Assembly (NCBI RefSeq): GCF_016595275.2
Contig: NZ_JAENIQ020000004.1
Location: 1 to 64,000, forward strand
Source of the DNA: Corynebacterium pygosceleis
GTDB lineage: Bacteria > Actinomycetota > Actinomycetes > Mycobacteriales > Mycobacteriaceae
Direction: 5' to 3'
Length of the DNA: 64,000 nucleotides
The notes under the pieces are model-generated. The model had not been told where the DNA came from, searched no databases, and saw nothing but the letters and a program-made list of their open reading frames with translations. Below, one piece after another: positions 1-8,449 of this stretch. Made by a program: the position numbers and the translations under genes. Position 1 is the first letter of the stretch, and every line of letters starts with the position of its first letter.

Positions 1-44
1 CATCCGTCCTTTACGGGGTGTTCACGGACTATTGACCGAGTGGT

Positions 45-1307
45 TCAGGAGGACTCCGGAACCCGACGGACATCTGCCCCGAGGGCGTTCAGCGACTCCA
101 CGAAGTTCGGGTATCCCCGATCGATGTGGAACACCTCCCGGATCTCACTCTGCCCCTCGGCGCAGAGTGCCGCGAGGACGAGTGCCGCACCCGCACGGAT
201 GTCACTGGACCAGACGGTCGTGGACGACAACCGGGGAACGCCACGGACCGCGACGTGGTGTCCGTCCACCGACGCGGTGGCACCCAGCCGGAGCATCTCA
301 CCGACGAACTTGAACCGGGATTCAAAGACGTTCTCGGTGATCATCGACATACCGTCGGCGATGGCCGCCATGCCGATGGCCATCGGCTGGAGGTCCGTCG
401 GGAAACCCGGGAACGGCAGTGTCTGGTAGTCGACGGCGGTGGGCCGCCGGTCCATCCGGACACGGAATCCGTTCTCGTAGGTCTCGATGTCCGCGCCCGC
501 GAGCTTGAGTTTGGCGAGCGGCAGATGCAGCAGCTGCGGAGAGATGCCTCCGACCGTGATGTCCCCCTGAGTCATTGCCGCGGCATACGCCCAGGTGCCC
601 GCGACGATACGGTCCGCCACGACGGTGTGTTCCGTGGGATGGAGCTTCTCGACACCGGTGATGGTCAGGGTGTTGGTTCCGGCCCCCTCGATCTTCGCCC
701 CCATGTTGTTCAGGAGGTTGCACAGATCGACGATCTCCGGCTCACGCGCCGCGTTGTCGAGGACGGTGACGCCCTCCGCGAGGACGGCCGCCGTGAGAAT
801 GTTCTCCGTCGCACCGACCGACGGGAAATCGAACTCGACAGTCGTACCGGTGAGCTTCGGGGCGCTCGTGACGAGACAACCGTGCCGGATCTCGGTCCGC
901 GCCCCGAGCCGTTCGAGACCACTCTGGTGCATGTCGAGCGGACGGGACCCGATCGCGTCCCCGCCGGGCAGCGCGACCACGGCTTCACCGCACCGCGCGG
1001 TCAGGGGCCCCAGCACACAGACCGAGGCACGGAACTGCCGTACCGCGTCGAAGTCCGCGCTGCTGCGCAGTTCGGCGGGGGTCGTGATGCGCACATCCGG
1101 ACCGTTGATCTCCACCTCGCAGCCGAGACCCCGCAGGACATCGCCCATCAGGGGCACGTCGAGGATCTCCGGACAGTTGCGGAGGACCGTCGTCCCCTCC
1201 GCGAGCAATGCCGCAGCCATGAGTTTGAGCACACTGTTCTTCGCGCCCGTCACCTTCACGGAACCCGAGAGGCGTGTACCACCTGTCACCAAGAATCTCT
1301 CTTTCAC
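45..1307 (-). CDS. murA: UDP-N-acetylglucosamine 1-carboxyvinyltransferase (MurA)
   Basis: First committed step of peptidoglycan synthesis in the cytoplasm: transfers enolpyruvate from PEP to UDP-GlcNAc. The protein is 420 aa, the usual MurA length, and begins with the family's N-terminal strand ([21 protein letters not shown], of which Lys-Asn at residues 23-24 bind substrate). The frame is open upstream into pduO, but the GTG at 1305-1307 gives the family length and avoids that overlap. The active-site loop reads [17 protein letters not shown]: the usual catalytic Cys is replaced by Asp117 (codon at 957-959), as in Mycobacterium tuberculosis MurA, where this makes the enzyme insensitive to fosfomycin. 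It is divergent from pduO, with 90 bp between the starts. Confidence 0.96.
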   Translation of the reverse strand: MKERFLVTGGTRLSGSVKVTGAKNSVLKLMAAALLAEGTTVLRNCPEILDVPLMGDVLRGLGCEVEINGPDVRITTPAELRSSADFDAVRQFRASVCVLGPLTARCGEAVVALPGGDAIGSRPLDMHQSGLERLGARTEIRHGCLVTSAPKLTGTTVEFDFPSVGATENILTAAVLAEGVTVLDNAAREPEIVDLCNLLNNMGAKIEGAGTNTLTITGVEKLHPTEHTVVADRIVAGTWAYAAAMTQGDITVGGISPQLLHLPLAKLKLAGADIETYENGFRVRMDRRPTAVDYQTLPFPGFPTDLQPMAIGMAAIADGMSMITENVFESRFKFVGEMLRLGATASVDGHHVAVRGVPRLSSTTVWSSDIRAGAALVLAALCAEGQSEIREVFHIDRGYPNFVESLNALGADVRRVPESS

Positions 1308-1397
1308 AGTGACCCAGCCTAACGGTTCACGGGAACACATGTGCACGGACCGCTGCTCCGATACCCGCGACAGGACATTTTTGTCTAGCGTGGGCTC

Positions 1398-1979
1398 ATG
1401 GCTGTCCACCTGACGAAGATCTACACCCGCACCGGAGACGACGGGACGACCGGACTCTCGAACTTCGAGAGAGTGCCGAAGAACGATCCCCGGCTGGTCG
1501 CGTACGCCGAATGCGACGAGACGAACTGTGCGATCGGGCAGGTTCTCGCACTCGGCGCACCGGGCGACAGCGTCGCCGGGGTACTGCGGCGGATCCAGAA
1601 TGAGCTTTTCGACGCCGGAGCGGATCTGGCCACCCCCGTCGAGGAGTCCCCGAAATACCCGCCGCTCCGCGTCGCACAGTCCTACATCGACGGGCTCGAG
1701 AACGACTGCGACCGGTTCAACGCCGATCTGCCCGCGCTCGATTCATTCATCCTCCCCGGTGGAACCCCCACAGCCGCACTGCTACACACCGCCCGGGTCA
1801 TCGCCAGACGGGCGGAACGTGCGGCCTGGGCTGCGGTCGAAGCGTATCCGGAGACGACGTCGGCCCTGCCCGCACGCTATCTCAACCGGCTGTCCGATCT
1901 CCTGTTCATCCTCGGTCGGGTGGCGAATGACGGCGACGATGTGCCGTGGGTCCCGGGGTCGGGACGCCATCCCGTGTGA
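1398..1979 (+). CDS. pduO: PduO-type cob(I)alamin adenosyltransferase
   Basis: Transfers the adenosyl group of ATP to cob(I)alamin to make adenosylcobalamin. The 193-aa protein shows the PduO-type ATP-binding N terminus ([15 protein letters not shown]) and the C-terminal signature RVIARRAER, in a family of trimeric five-helix bundles. Start choice: a -10-like TAGCGT at 1386-1391 lies only 6 nt before the ATG and no ribosome-binding site is visible, so the mRNA is probably leaderless. It is divergent from murA and convergent with ramA. The cobalt transporter under a cobalamin riboswitch 2 kb away fits a cobalamin-using lifestyle. No corrin-ring biosynthesis genes are in the window. Confidence 0.93.
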   Translation: MAVHLTKIYTRTGDDGTTGLSNFERVPKNDPRLVAYAECDETNCAIGQVLALGAPGDSVAGVLRRIQNELFDAGADLATPVEESPKYPPLRVAQSYIDGLENDCDRFNADLPALDSFILPGGTPTAALLHTARVIARRAERAAWAAVEAYPETTSALPARYLNRLSDLLFILGRVANDGDDVPWVPGSGRHPV

Positions 1980-1999
1980 AACGGAGAACGGTGGGACGC

Positions 2000-2036
2000 G
2001 GATGATCCCCGGGTGGGGCCCACCCGGGGATCATCC
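2000..2036. terminator. Bidirectional hairpin between pduO and ramA
   Basis: A perfect 18-bp inverted repeat (2000-2017 against 2019-2036, essentially no extra loop) lies between two convergent genes. There is no clear T tract on either strand, so it is a terminator by position and strength of the stem. Confidence 0.75.
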
Positions 2037-2048
2037 GGACGTCACGGA

Positions 2049-2888
2049 TCAGGGCAGTGCACCGATCCGACGTGCCGCGTTGACGGCCTCGTAGCGGGTG
2101 TGCGCGCCGAGCTTGCGCATGACGCTGCGCAGATAGGACTTCACGGTTTCCGCACCGATCCCCATCTCCTCCGCGGCCTCGACATTCGTGTGGCCGAGGG
2201 CGACGCAGGCGAGGACGTCGAGTTCACGGGCCGAGAGCTTGGTGGTCTGCTTGACTCGGACGGGCGTGACCATCTGGTCGCACAGTTCCTCGAGTTCGAG
2301 CCGGAGCGACTCGTCCTCGACCCGGTTCGCCAGCATGCGGAGCTTCGAGTGGGTCGAGCGGATCTGCTCCCACTCTGCGCCGTTCATGATGCGCCCGGAC
2401 TTTGCCCCTGCACGCCCGCCCTCGCTCCTGCGGACGGCACAGTTGATGGCCAGTTCCTGTTCCAGGGTCCGGGCGGTCATCGTGACCTCCTCGATGACCT
2501 TGTCCCCGAGACGCACCGGGGAATGGACCCCCACGTAGAGGACGCCACGGATCTCGCGGTGAACGATCACGGGAACCGCCACCAGGGAGAACAACCCCTC
2601 GTCCTGGATGACGTTGTCGTACTCGTGGGAGATGACGTTCGCCCTGGTGTAGTCACTGACACCGACGGGGCGTCGCGTGGTGACGACCCTTCCCCCGACG
2701 CCACAGCCGTGGTCGATGATGAGGTTCTGGAGGGCGGGGGTCCGGAGGCCGACCCAGGCACTGATCTGGAGCCTGTTGTCCGGGAGCACCGTCGCGAACA
2801 TCGTCACCGGGATTCCGGTGGCCGTTCTCAACGACGAGAGTGCGGTACGGATCGCTTCTTCGTCGTCCTTTGTACGTTGTGAGTCCAC
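2049..2888 (-). CDS. ramA: LuxR-type transcriptional regulator RamA
   Basis: Global regulator of acetate and central carbon metabolism in corynebacteria. The predicted 279-aa protein has a GAF-like N-terminal half (about residues 20-160) and a C-terminal LuxR helix-turn-helix (LSARELDVLACVALGHTNVE ... ETVKSYLRSVMRKLGAH). It closely matches the C. glutamicum RamA sequence as I remember it. The frame is open further upstream, but the GTG at 2886-2888 is preceded by AGGAGGT five bases away and gives the family length. A -10 hexamer TATACT (minus strand, 2956-2961) overlaps an A-G5-T tract at 2972-2978, a position compatible with the negative autoregulation known for RamA. Convergent with pduO; more than 500 bp of non-coding DNA lies upstream. 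Confidence 0.93.
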   Translation of the reverse strand: MDSQRTKDDEEAIRTALSSLRTATGIPVTMFATVLPDNRLQISAWVGLRTPALQNLIIDHGCGVGGRVVTTRRPVGVSDYTRANVISHEYDNVIQDEGLFSLVAVPVIVHREIRGVLYVGVHSPVRLGDKVIEEVTMTARTLEQELAINCAVRRSEGGRAGAKSGRIMNGAEWEQIRSTHSKLRMLANRVEDESLRLELEELCDQMVTPVRVKQTTKLSARELDVLACVALGHTNVEAAEEMGIGAETVKSYLRSVMRKLGAHTRYEAVNAARRIGALP

Positions 2889-3428
2889 ATGTACCTCCTG
2901 CGCATCCACCCGGTCAGGTGCCCCCGTCGGGTGAGCCAACATCTTTCTAAGGTGCAGTATAACCACTCCCCAGGGGGTGCTGAACCTCCCAATACCGGTT
3001 ATTTTTCGCAGAATCAGGAAAACGGGCGTCCGGCTAAGGGGTGATGTGGTCTCTTCCGCAGCCCCCTCCGCATCCCCCCGGGCTCCACGCCGCTGAAGCG
3101 GGGGCCGCACACGACCCGACACCCATCCCCGATAAGGCGTTTGACACCTCAAACGGCGACACGGACAGAGGTGCGCACACACCCGTTTACACCGCTCAGC
3201 TGGGCCACACAGATGCTGACGAACAGTGTTCGAAAATACTTTCGGAGGCCTGGGAAAATACGGAAACTTCACTGCGGGAACATTCCGACTTCACCACCCC
3301 TCGAAATTGATGGCCCCCGACCAATACCCCCGACTCCGTTCATGTTCAGACATCCGGCGTAAGAAACATCACGTTTTTCCCGCCACCTTCCGCTCCACCC
3401 GCTCCCCCACCGCAGGGGTACCGGCGGG
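2889..3428. promoter_or_regulatory. Long non-coding region upstream of ramA
   Basis: 540 bp without a credible gene. It holds the ramA promoter (-10 TATACT at 2956-2961 on the minus strand), candidate RamA tracts AGGGGGT at 2972-2978 and AGGGGT at 3037-3042, a 7-bp inverted repeat with a 4-bp spacer (3138-3144/3149-3155), and a 13-bp palindrome at 3220-3232. The 3210-3350 part is clearly more AT-rich than its surroundings. The cbiO stop codon borders it at 3429. Confidence 0.5.
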
Positions 3429-4226
3429 TCAGAGAAGATCCTGTGGGGCACTGATAGGCCGGCCCAGCGCCCGACTCACGAACGGTGCCCAGGGAAGGTC
3501 CAGCCGCGCCCGCTCCATCAACGCACGATCGGTCAGTATCTCCCCGACGTCGCCCGTGACCATCCCCCCACGGATCAACACCACCGCAGTGTCCGCGAAG
3601 GCGTGGGCGAGATCGACGTCGTGGGTGGACAGCACCACCGCGGTTCCCCTCTCATTCAGTGCGTCGAGGGTACGCAGAAGCTTCCGACCCCCCGCCGGAT
3701 CAAGTCCGGCTGTGGGTTCGTCGAGAAGCAGCACCGACGGGTCCATGGCGAGTGCACCGGCCAGTGCGACCCTTTTCCGCTGACCGTAGGACAGCTGGTG
3801 CGGAACCCGCTCAGCGAGATCAGTGACCTCGGCCGCCTCCATCGCCGATTCGACACGGCGTGTCACCTCCTCACGCCCGAGCCCCATGTTCACGGGGCCG
3901 TAGGCGATGTCCGCGAAAACCGAGGTGGCGAAGATCTGGTCGTCGGGTTCCTGCAGTACAAGCTGAACCCGCCGACGGACCCGGTCCCGGCCCGCACGGT
4001 TGTACTGCACCGGCTCACCGTCGAGGCGCAGTTCACCCCGGTCGGGTCTCCACGCTGCGGCGAGCAGACGGAACAGCGTGGATTTCCCGGAGCCGTTCGC
4101 ACCGAGCACCACTGTCCTGTCCCCCGCGCCGATCCGCAGATCCACGGAACGGAGCACCGGCAGATCCGGACCGTGGGAGAAACTGACGTCGACGAGTTCA
4201 ACGAGTGGGTGTTGCGAAGGGGACAC
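3429..4226 (-). CDS. cbiO: Cobalt ECF transporter ATP-binding protein CbiO
   Basis: ATPase of the energy-coupling factor transporter that imports Co2+. The 265-aa protein carries Walker A (GANGSGKST, about residues 42-50), Q-loop (LQEPDDQIF), signature LSYGQRKRV, Walker B (VLLLDEPTAGLDP) and the switch His (STHDVD). I chose GTG 4224-4226 because GGAGG stands 5 nt upstream and it avoids overlapping the cbiQ end; a longer frame reaches 4286. It is the last gene of cbiM-cbiN-cbiQ-cbiO, all minus strand with short gaps, and so falls under the cobalamin riboswitch upstream of cbiM. Confidence 0.92.
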   Translation of the reverse strand: MSPSQHPLVELVDVSFSHGPDLPVLRSVDLRIGAGDRTVVLGANGSGKSTLFRLLAAAWRPDRGELRLDGEPVQYNRAGRDRVRRRVQLVLQEPDDQIFATSVFADIAYGPVNMGLGREEVTRRVESAMEAAEVTDLAERVPHQLSYGQRKRVALAGALAMDPSVLLLDEPTAGLDPAGGRKLLRTLDALNERGTAVVLSTHDVDLAHAFADTAVVLIRGGMVTGDVGEILTDRALMERARLDLPWAPFVSRALGRPISAPQDLL

Positions 4227-4269
4227 GGATCCTCCATGGGGTAGCCCGGCACCGGGCCGGGGAACTGAT

Positions 4270-4998
4270 TCAGTGGAACACGACACCGATCACGGTGATG
4301 GCGGCGAGGAGCACGGCGGACGCTCCCGTCGACCACCACCTGACCGGCCGACCGGCGTGGAGCGTGGAGACCGCCGAGACATCCGCGCGGAGTTCCATCC
4401 CCTCCTGGAGCGCCCGGGCCCGGGAGAAGGAGAGCACGAAGAGAGTGGCGGCCTGCGACGCGACGGAGTGCAACCACCGCCGTCGACTGCTGTGCCCGAG
4501 CCGGGCCGCCTGTGCCTCCCACATCGTCCGTGCCGTGGTGATGAGGGTGCCGATCATCCGGTAGGTCAGCATCGTGATGTGCACCAACGGAGCGGGGACG
4601 CCGATGGAACGCAGCCACACCAGCTGTTCGGACATCGGGGTGGTCAACGCGAAGAGCATCGTGGCCGACATCCCGACGACGGTACGCGCGAGCACCGTCG
4701 CGGCGTTGACGAGCCCTCCGTCGACCCATCTCAGGCCGGAGGTCGTCAGCGTGAACACGAGCGGCCCGAGTCCGAGAAGCACGAAGGTCGCCGGCGCGAG
4801 CACCAGGGTCGTGTACAGACCGAGCGGAACCTTCGCGCGAAGAGCGAGCGCACACAGGACGAGCCCGATGAGGGGAAGCGCGGGCAGCGGGGGCAGTGAG
4901 ATGGTCAGGACGAGAAGACCCAGCATCAGAAGAGCCTTCTCCCCGACGTTCACCCGAGCCCACGGGGAGTCTGCCGCAGCGGTCTCCAGGGCGTTCAC
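4270..4998 (-). CDS. cbiQ: Cobalt ECF transporter transmembrane protein CbiQ
   Basis: T component (membrane coupling subunit) of the cobalt ECF transporter, 242 aa, with about five hydrophobic segments (for example KALLMLGLLVLTISLPPLPA and LYTTLVLAPATFVLLGLGPL). The cytoplasmic coupling helix bears the Ala-Arg motif characteristic of T components (FSRARALQEGMELR, about residues 192-205), which docks in the groove of CbiO. It lies 43 bp upstream of cbiO and 20 bp downstream of cbiN. Confidence 0.92.
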   Translation of the reverse strand: MNALETAAADSPWARVNVGEKALLMLGLLVLTISLPPLPALPLIGLVLCALALRAKVPLGLYTTLVLAPATFVLLGLGPLVFTLTTSGLRWVDGGLVNAATVLARTVVGMSATMLFALTTPMSEQLVWLRSIGVPAPLVHITMLTYRMIGTLITTARTMWEAQAARLGHSSRRRWLHSVASQAATLFVLSFSRARALQEGMELRADVSAVSTLHAGRPVRWWSTGASAVLLAAITVIGVVFH

Positions 4999-5018
4999 GG
5001 CGTCAGACCCGGATCATC

Positions 5019-5435
5019 TCAGGCGTCATCGTCCGGGTCCGCCCCCGCGGCCGTCGTCGTTCCGACGGCCCCCGAGGTACGCGAGGCGCGTTCCTCGGCA
5101 CGGGTCCGACCACGGTAGTTCCCGATGGCGAACCCGAGGATCCCGGCGCCGAGTGCCGCCTGGAGGGCGAACAGTCCTGATTCGACCTCCCCCGGCAGTT
5201 CCCCGATCAACGGGCTCGCCCAGGGCTCGTAGTCCGGGTTCTGTTCAGCGACGATCTCCTCGGCGGCACCGTCCGATCCGCCGAACTGTTCCTCGGCGTC
5301 GGGGTCACCGAAGTTGTAGAACATCGGGAACACCGCGATCGCCGCGGCGAGAACGATCAGGGCGATCGTGACGACCACCCCGTTTCCCCTGCGGCTGATG
5401 GTGGTCGTGGTCTTCTTCTCGGTCGTGTTCCTCAT
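5019..5435 (-). CDS. cbiN: Cobalt transport accessory protein CbiN
   Basis: Small auxiliary subunit needed for metal insertion into CbiM. The 138-aa protein has two membrane helices (about residues 20-40 and 86-105) flanking an extracytoplasmic loop with the CbiN signature FGGSDGAAEEIVAEQNPDYE followed by PWASPL. The ATG at 5433-5435 follows a GGAG element. The C-terminal tail is acidic and longer than in many CbiN proteins (ends in DPDDDA). It lies between cbiM and cbiQ in the same operon. Confidence 0.92.
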   Translation of the reverse strand: MRNTTEKKTTTTISRRGNGVVVTIALIVLAAAIAVFPMFYNFGDPDAEEQFGGSDGAAEEIVAEQNPDYEPWASPLIGELPGEVESGLFALQAALGAGILGFAIGNYRGRTRAEERASRTSGAVGTTTAAGADPDDDA

Positions 5436-5467
5436 GGTTGTCTCCTCACTGCTTCGATTGACCGGGG

Positions 5468-6163
5468 TCAGGACGCGGGTACGGGTGTGGCTGCGGTGTT
5501 CCTCCGGAATCCGGAGAAGACACCGAGGAGATCGAGTTCCCTGGCTGCGATCACACGGAGACTGCGGAAGATCAGGACCGTGACGATGCCCTCGACGATC
5601 GCGAGCGGAATCTGCGTCGTCGCGAACAGACCGAGGAAGGTGAGGAGCGAATTCGCGAAGCCACCGGCGTGATGGGCGAGAGCCAGCTGCACCGAGGTGA
5701 CGGTGTAGGTAGACAGATCGGCCGCGAACGCGGCGAAGAAAACCGCGACGTCGATGCCCGCACCGAGTCGGCGGAGCAGGATCCACACGCCGTAGGCGAC
5801 CCAGGGGCCGAGAACGGCCATCGAGAAGATGTTGGCCCCGAGGGTGCTGATGCCCCCGTGGGCGAGGAGAAGAGCCTGGAAGAGCAGGACCACGCCCCCC
5901 ATGAACGCCATCACCGGAGGTTTGAACAGGACGGCCCCGAGCCCGGTGCCCGTCGGGTGGGAACTGGAGCCCGTGACGGACGGGATCTTGATGGCGGAGA
6001 GAACAAAGGTGAACGCCCCCGCGGCAGCGAGAAGAAGCCCGGTTTCCGGGGCTTTGGCGAGCTGTTTCTTCACCGCCCACGCACCGTGGGCGACGAACGG
6101 GGCCGCTGCCGCGGTCCAGGCCAGTGCCTGCCCCGCGGGTAGAAAGCCTTCGGCGATGTGCAT
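5468..6163 (-). CDS. cbiM: Cobalt ECF transporter substrate-binding membrane protein CbiM
   Basis: Metal-binding S component of the cobalt ECF transporter, 231 aa. The N terminus is MHIAEGFLP: His2, directly after the initiator Met, is the metal ligand in the CbiM/NikM family and fixes the start at 6161-6163. A second ligand region [11 protein letters not shown] is present. Six or seven membrane helices can be drawn. Only a weak purine-rich ribosome-binding site (AGAGAAG) precedes the ATG, in keeping with translation controlled by the upstream leader. Co2+ rather than Ni2+ as substrate is inferred from the cobalamin riboswitch and nearby pduO. Confidence 0.94.
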   Translation of the reverse strand: MHIAEGFLPAGQALAWTAAAAPFVAHGAWAVKKQLAKAPETGLLLAAAGAFTFVLSAIKIPSVTGSSSHPTGTGLGAVLFKPPVMAFMGGVVLLFQALLLAHGGISTLGANIFSMAVLGPWVAYGVWILLRRLGAGIDVAVFFAAFAADLSTYTVTSVQLALAHHAGGFANSLLTFLGLFATTQIPLAIVEGIVTVLIFRSLRVIAARELDLLGVFSGFRRNTAATPVPAS

Positions 6164-6187
6164 GACTGTACTTCTCTTTCTGGGACG

Positions 6188-6236
6188 GGTCCGACACCTC
6201 GCGGACCGGCTGGTCAACTCACGGTCGCAGCCGGTC
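6188..6236 (-). promoter_or_regulatory. Expression platform of the cobalamin riboswitch
   Basis: Two mutually exclusive hairpins can be drawn. Hairpin A pairs 6188-6193 with 6202-6207. Hairpin B pairs 6204-6212 with 6228-6236 (9 bp, perfect). Hairpin B uses the 3' part of the B12 box, which the ligand-bound aptamer needs for its P1 stem, and it shares 6204-6207 with hairpin A. Ligand binding should therefore block B, free A and lower cbiM expression. Whether A acts on transcription or on translation is not clear, because no U tract follows it. Confidence 0.7.
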
Positions 6237-6506
6237 TCCTGGCTCTGACAGCCGTCACGGGGGAACAGGATCGTCCGGTTCCGCCGACAAAGCTCCGACC
6301 CCGTGCCTTCCCACCCACGTCTTCCCCGGGGAAAGTGCGCGGACAGTGGCGTCATGCGGTGTGGGCGCCCCGGTGATGAAATCCCTCCGTGACGGACCAC
6401 GGATGCGGTCCGGCTCATGTCGGGTTCTGTCGTTCGTCACCGGCGACAGTCATACAGTGGCGAGGGCCGCTGCCGGATTCACACCGGCATTCCCGAGCAC
6501 TGCGAC
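6224..6506 (-). ncRNA. Cobalamin riboswitch upstream of cbiMNQO
   Basis: Read on the minus strand, the leader has the class landmarks in order: GGGAAT followed by GCCGGTGTGAATCCGGC (6474-6497), GCCACTGT (6454-6461), a second GCCACTGT (6343-6350), GGGAAG (from about 6331 down), and the B12 box AGCCAGGAGACCGGC (6230-6244). The ends close in a 7-bp P1 stem: 6500-6506 is exactly complementary to 6224-6230. At about 283 nt it is longer than the common form because of extended arms between the conserved blocks. It lies directly upstream of cbiM, so cobalamin should repress cobalt uptake. Confidence 0.93.
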
Positions 6507-6652
6507 GTGTGGAACGGTAACACGATCCCACCGCAGGAGGGACCCTCCACGACAACAACTACCCTCATTCAGGGTTCAGATTTCCCCTGGTGAAACTGGT
6601 TGCCACTTCCCGGCCCGCACCAGCGGCCCGAGGCCCACCCTCATACACAACA

Positions 6653-6668
6653 TAGACAATTCTGTCTA
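6653..6668. promoter_or_regulatory. McbR-type operator upstream of cysK
   Basis: TAGAC-AATTCT-GTCTA is an exact match to the TAGAC-N6-GTCTA operator of McbR, the corynebacterial TetR-family repressor of sulfur amino acid genes. The palindrome extends one base each side (ATAGACA/TGTCTAT arms). A further GTCTA half-site follows at 6676-6680. It lies about 100 bp upstream of cysK, a known McbR target in C. glutamicum. Confidence 0.88.
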
Positions 6669-6766
6669 TAGTGCGGTCTATCCATGGTGTAGCGTGGCGA
6701 TGAAAGGCCGGGTGGAAGCGCCACGGCCGGACAGGACCGAGCACATCTTCGAGGAGCTCCACAACG

Positions 6767-7702
6767 ATGACGAACATCCACGACAACATCACCGACACCA
6801 TCGGAAACACCCCCCTGGTACGCCTCAACAGAATGACGGGGGATCTCGACGCCGAGATCCTGGTCAAACTGGAGTCCTTCAATCCCGCCAACAGTGTCAA
6901 GGACCGCATCGGGCTGGCCATCATCAACGCCGCGGAGGCCGACGGCTCCCTGAAACCGGGAGGAACGATCGTCGAGGCGACCTCCGGCAACACCGGTATC
7001 GCGCTCACCATGGTCGCCGCCGCCCGCGGATACAACGTCATCCTCACCATGCCCGAGACCATGTCGATGGAACGCCGCGTCATGCTCCGCGCCTACGGTG
7101 CGGAGATCGTCCTCACCCCGGGCGCCGCCGGCATGCAGGGAGCGGTCGACAAGGCCAACGAGATCGTCTCCGAGAACGAGGGGGCGATCCTCGCCCGCCA
7201 GTTCGCGAACCCCGCGAACCCCGCGATCCACCGTTCCACCACCGCGGAGGAGATCTGGAACGACACCGACGGGAACATCGACATCTTCGTCACCGGCGTC
7301 GGTACCGGTGGAACGGTCACCGGTGTCGGTACCGTCCTGAAGGAGCGCAGGGAGGACATCGAGATCTACGCCGTCGAACCCGCCGAATCCGCACTCCTGT
7401 CCACCGGGAAGGCCGGCCCCCACAAGATCCAGGGCCTCGGCGCAAACTTCGTACCCGAGGTCCTCGACCGCCGCGTACTCAGCGACGTCCTCACCGTCAG
7501 CAACGCCGACGCCATCGCCACAGCCCGTGAACTCGCCCGCAGCGAGGGAATCCTGGGCGGCATCTCCACCGGCGCGAACGTCCGCGCGGCACTCGATCTC
7601 GCCGCCCGCCCCGAAAACGCCGGCAAGACCATCGTGACCACGGTCTGCGACTACGGCGAGCGCTACGTCTCGACCGTCCTGTTCGACGACATCCGGAGCT
7701 GA
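6767..7702 (+). CDS. cysK: O-acetylserine sulfhydrylase (cysteine synthase A)
   Basis: PLP enzyme that makes cysteine from O-acetyl-L-serine and sulfide. The protein is 311 aa, the family length. The PLP lysine sits in [10 protein letters not shown] (about residue 45) and the substrate loop TSGNTGIA and the phosphate-binding glycine loop [12 protein letters not shown] are intact. AGGAG lies shortly before the ATG. It is followed by cysE, which makes its substrate, but a strong hairpin separates the two, so cysE probably also has its own promoter. A perfect McbR-type operator upstream indicates repression when sulfur amino acids are plentiful. Confidence 0.97.
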   Translation: MTNIHDNITDTIGNTPLVRLNRMTGDLDAEILVKLESFNPANSVKDRIGLAIINAAEADGSLKPGGTIVEATSGNTGIALTMVAAARGYNVILTMPETMSMERRVMLRAYGAEIVLTPGAAGMQGAVDKANEIVSENEGAILARQFANPANPAIHRSTTAEEIWNDTDGNIDIFVTGVGTGGTVTGVGTVLKERREDIEIYAVEPAESALLSTGKAGPHKIQGLGANFVPEVLDRRVLSDVLTVSNADAIATARELARSEGILGGISTGANVRAALDLAARPENAGKTIVTTVCDYGERYVSTVLFDDIRS

Positions 7703-7731
7703 CCCCGGCCGGGCACCCCGGAATCCCCCTC

Positions 7732-7780
7732 CGCTCCCCGCCGTGCCCGCATCTTCCCGGTGCGGGCACGGCGGGGAGCG
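7732..7780. terminator. Hairpin between cysK and cysE
   Basis: A perfect 20-bp inverted repeat (7732-7751 against 7761-7780) with a 9-nt loop, followed by CCCTGTTT. It is strong enough to end cysK transcription before cysE. Confidence 0.8.
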
Positions 7781-7809
7781 CCCTGTTTCCGCTGATAGGA
7801 TTGGCGTCC

Positions 7810-8397
7810 ATGTACCGGCTGCTGAGGATGATCAGAGAAGACCTTGCCAACGCCCGCGAGCACGACCCCGCCGCGCGCGGTGATGTAGAGAACGCGATCG
7901 TCTATTCCGGTCTGCACGCCGTCTGGTCGCACCGCGTCGCCCACGCGCTCTGGACCCGGGGCTTCCGTGGCCCCGCCCGCGTGCTCGCCCAGTTCACCCG
8001 TTTCCTCACCGGTGTCGAGATCCACCCCGGCGCCACCATCGGACGCCGGTTCTTCATCGACCACGGCATGGGTATCGTCATCGGCGAAACCGCCGAGATC
8101 GGGGACGGTGTCATGCTCTACCACGGGGTCACCCTCGGCGGACAGGTCCTCACCCAGACGAAACGGCACCCGACACTCGAGGACAACGTCACGGTCGGCG
8201 CCGGGGCGAAGGTTCTGGGCCCGATCACCATCGGATGCGGAAGCGCCATCGGGGCGAATGCCGTCGTCACCAAGGATGTACCGGCGAACCACATCGCGGT
8301 CGGCATCCCCGCGGTCAACCGGCCCCGCAAAACCAACGAGTGCAAGAAACTCGTCGACCCGGACCTCTACGTCGACAAGGAACCACCGTTGTTCTGA
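7810..8397 (+). CDS. cysE: Serine O-acetyltransferase
   Basis: Acetylates L-serine with acetyl-CoA to give O-acetylserine for CysK. The 195-aa protein has a short N-terminal helical region followed by a left-handed beta helix of hexapeptide repeats ([20 protein letters not shown] ... [14 protein letters not shown]) with the catalytic His-Asp region [13 protein letters not shown] placed the start at ATG 7810, since TAGGAT at 7796-7801 gives a leaderless promoter 8 nt before it; an in-frame TTG at 7801 falls inside that -10. It is a short-type CysE like other Gram-positive enzymes. Confidence 0.95.
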   Translation: MYRLLRMIREDLANAREHDPAARGDVENAIVYSGLHAVWSHRVAHALWTRGFRGPARVLAQFTRFLTGVEIHPGATIGRRFFIDHGMGIVIGETAEIGDGVMLYHGVTLGGQVLTQTKRHPTLEDNVTVGAGAKVLGPITIGCGSAIGANAVVTKDVPANHIAVGIPAVNRPRKTNECKKLVDPDLYVDKEPPLF

Positions 8398-8449
8398 TCA
8401 TGCACAACTGGTGACGGTGCCCGCCCCGCATCCACCTGGACGGACACCG

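Noticed and set aside
126..1322. Long plus-strand open frame opposite murA (398 codons)
   Set aside because: Shadow frame in high-GC DNA. Its translation has no recognisable domain, and the minus strand encodes a full MurA.
3220..3232. CGAACA-G-TGTTCG palindrome resembling an actinobacterial LexA (SOS) box
   Set aside because: The SOS box is CGAAC-N4-GTTCG; here the spacer is 3 bp, and the neighbours are not DNA repair genes.
6343..6461. Two copies of GCCACTGT suggesting a duplicated riboswitch
   Set aside because: The cobalamin riboswitch class normally has one such element early (GC[A/C]ACTGT) and another in the middle. Only one B12 box and one P1 stem are present, so it is a single aptamer.
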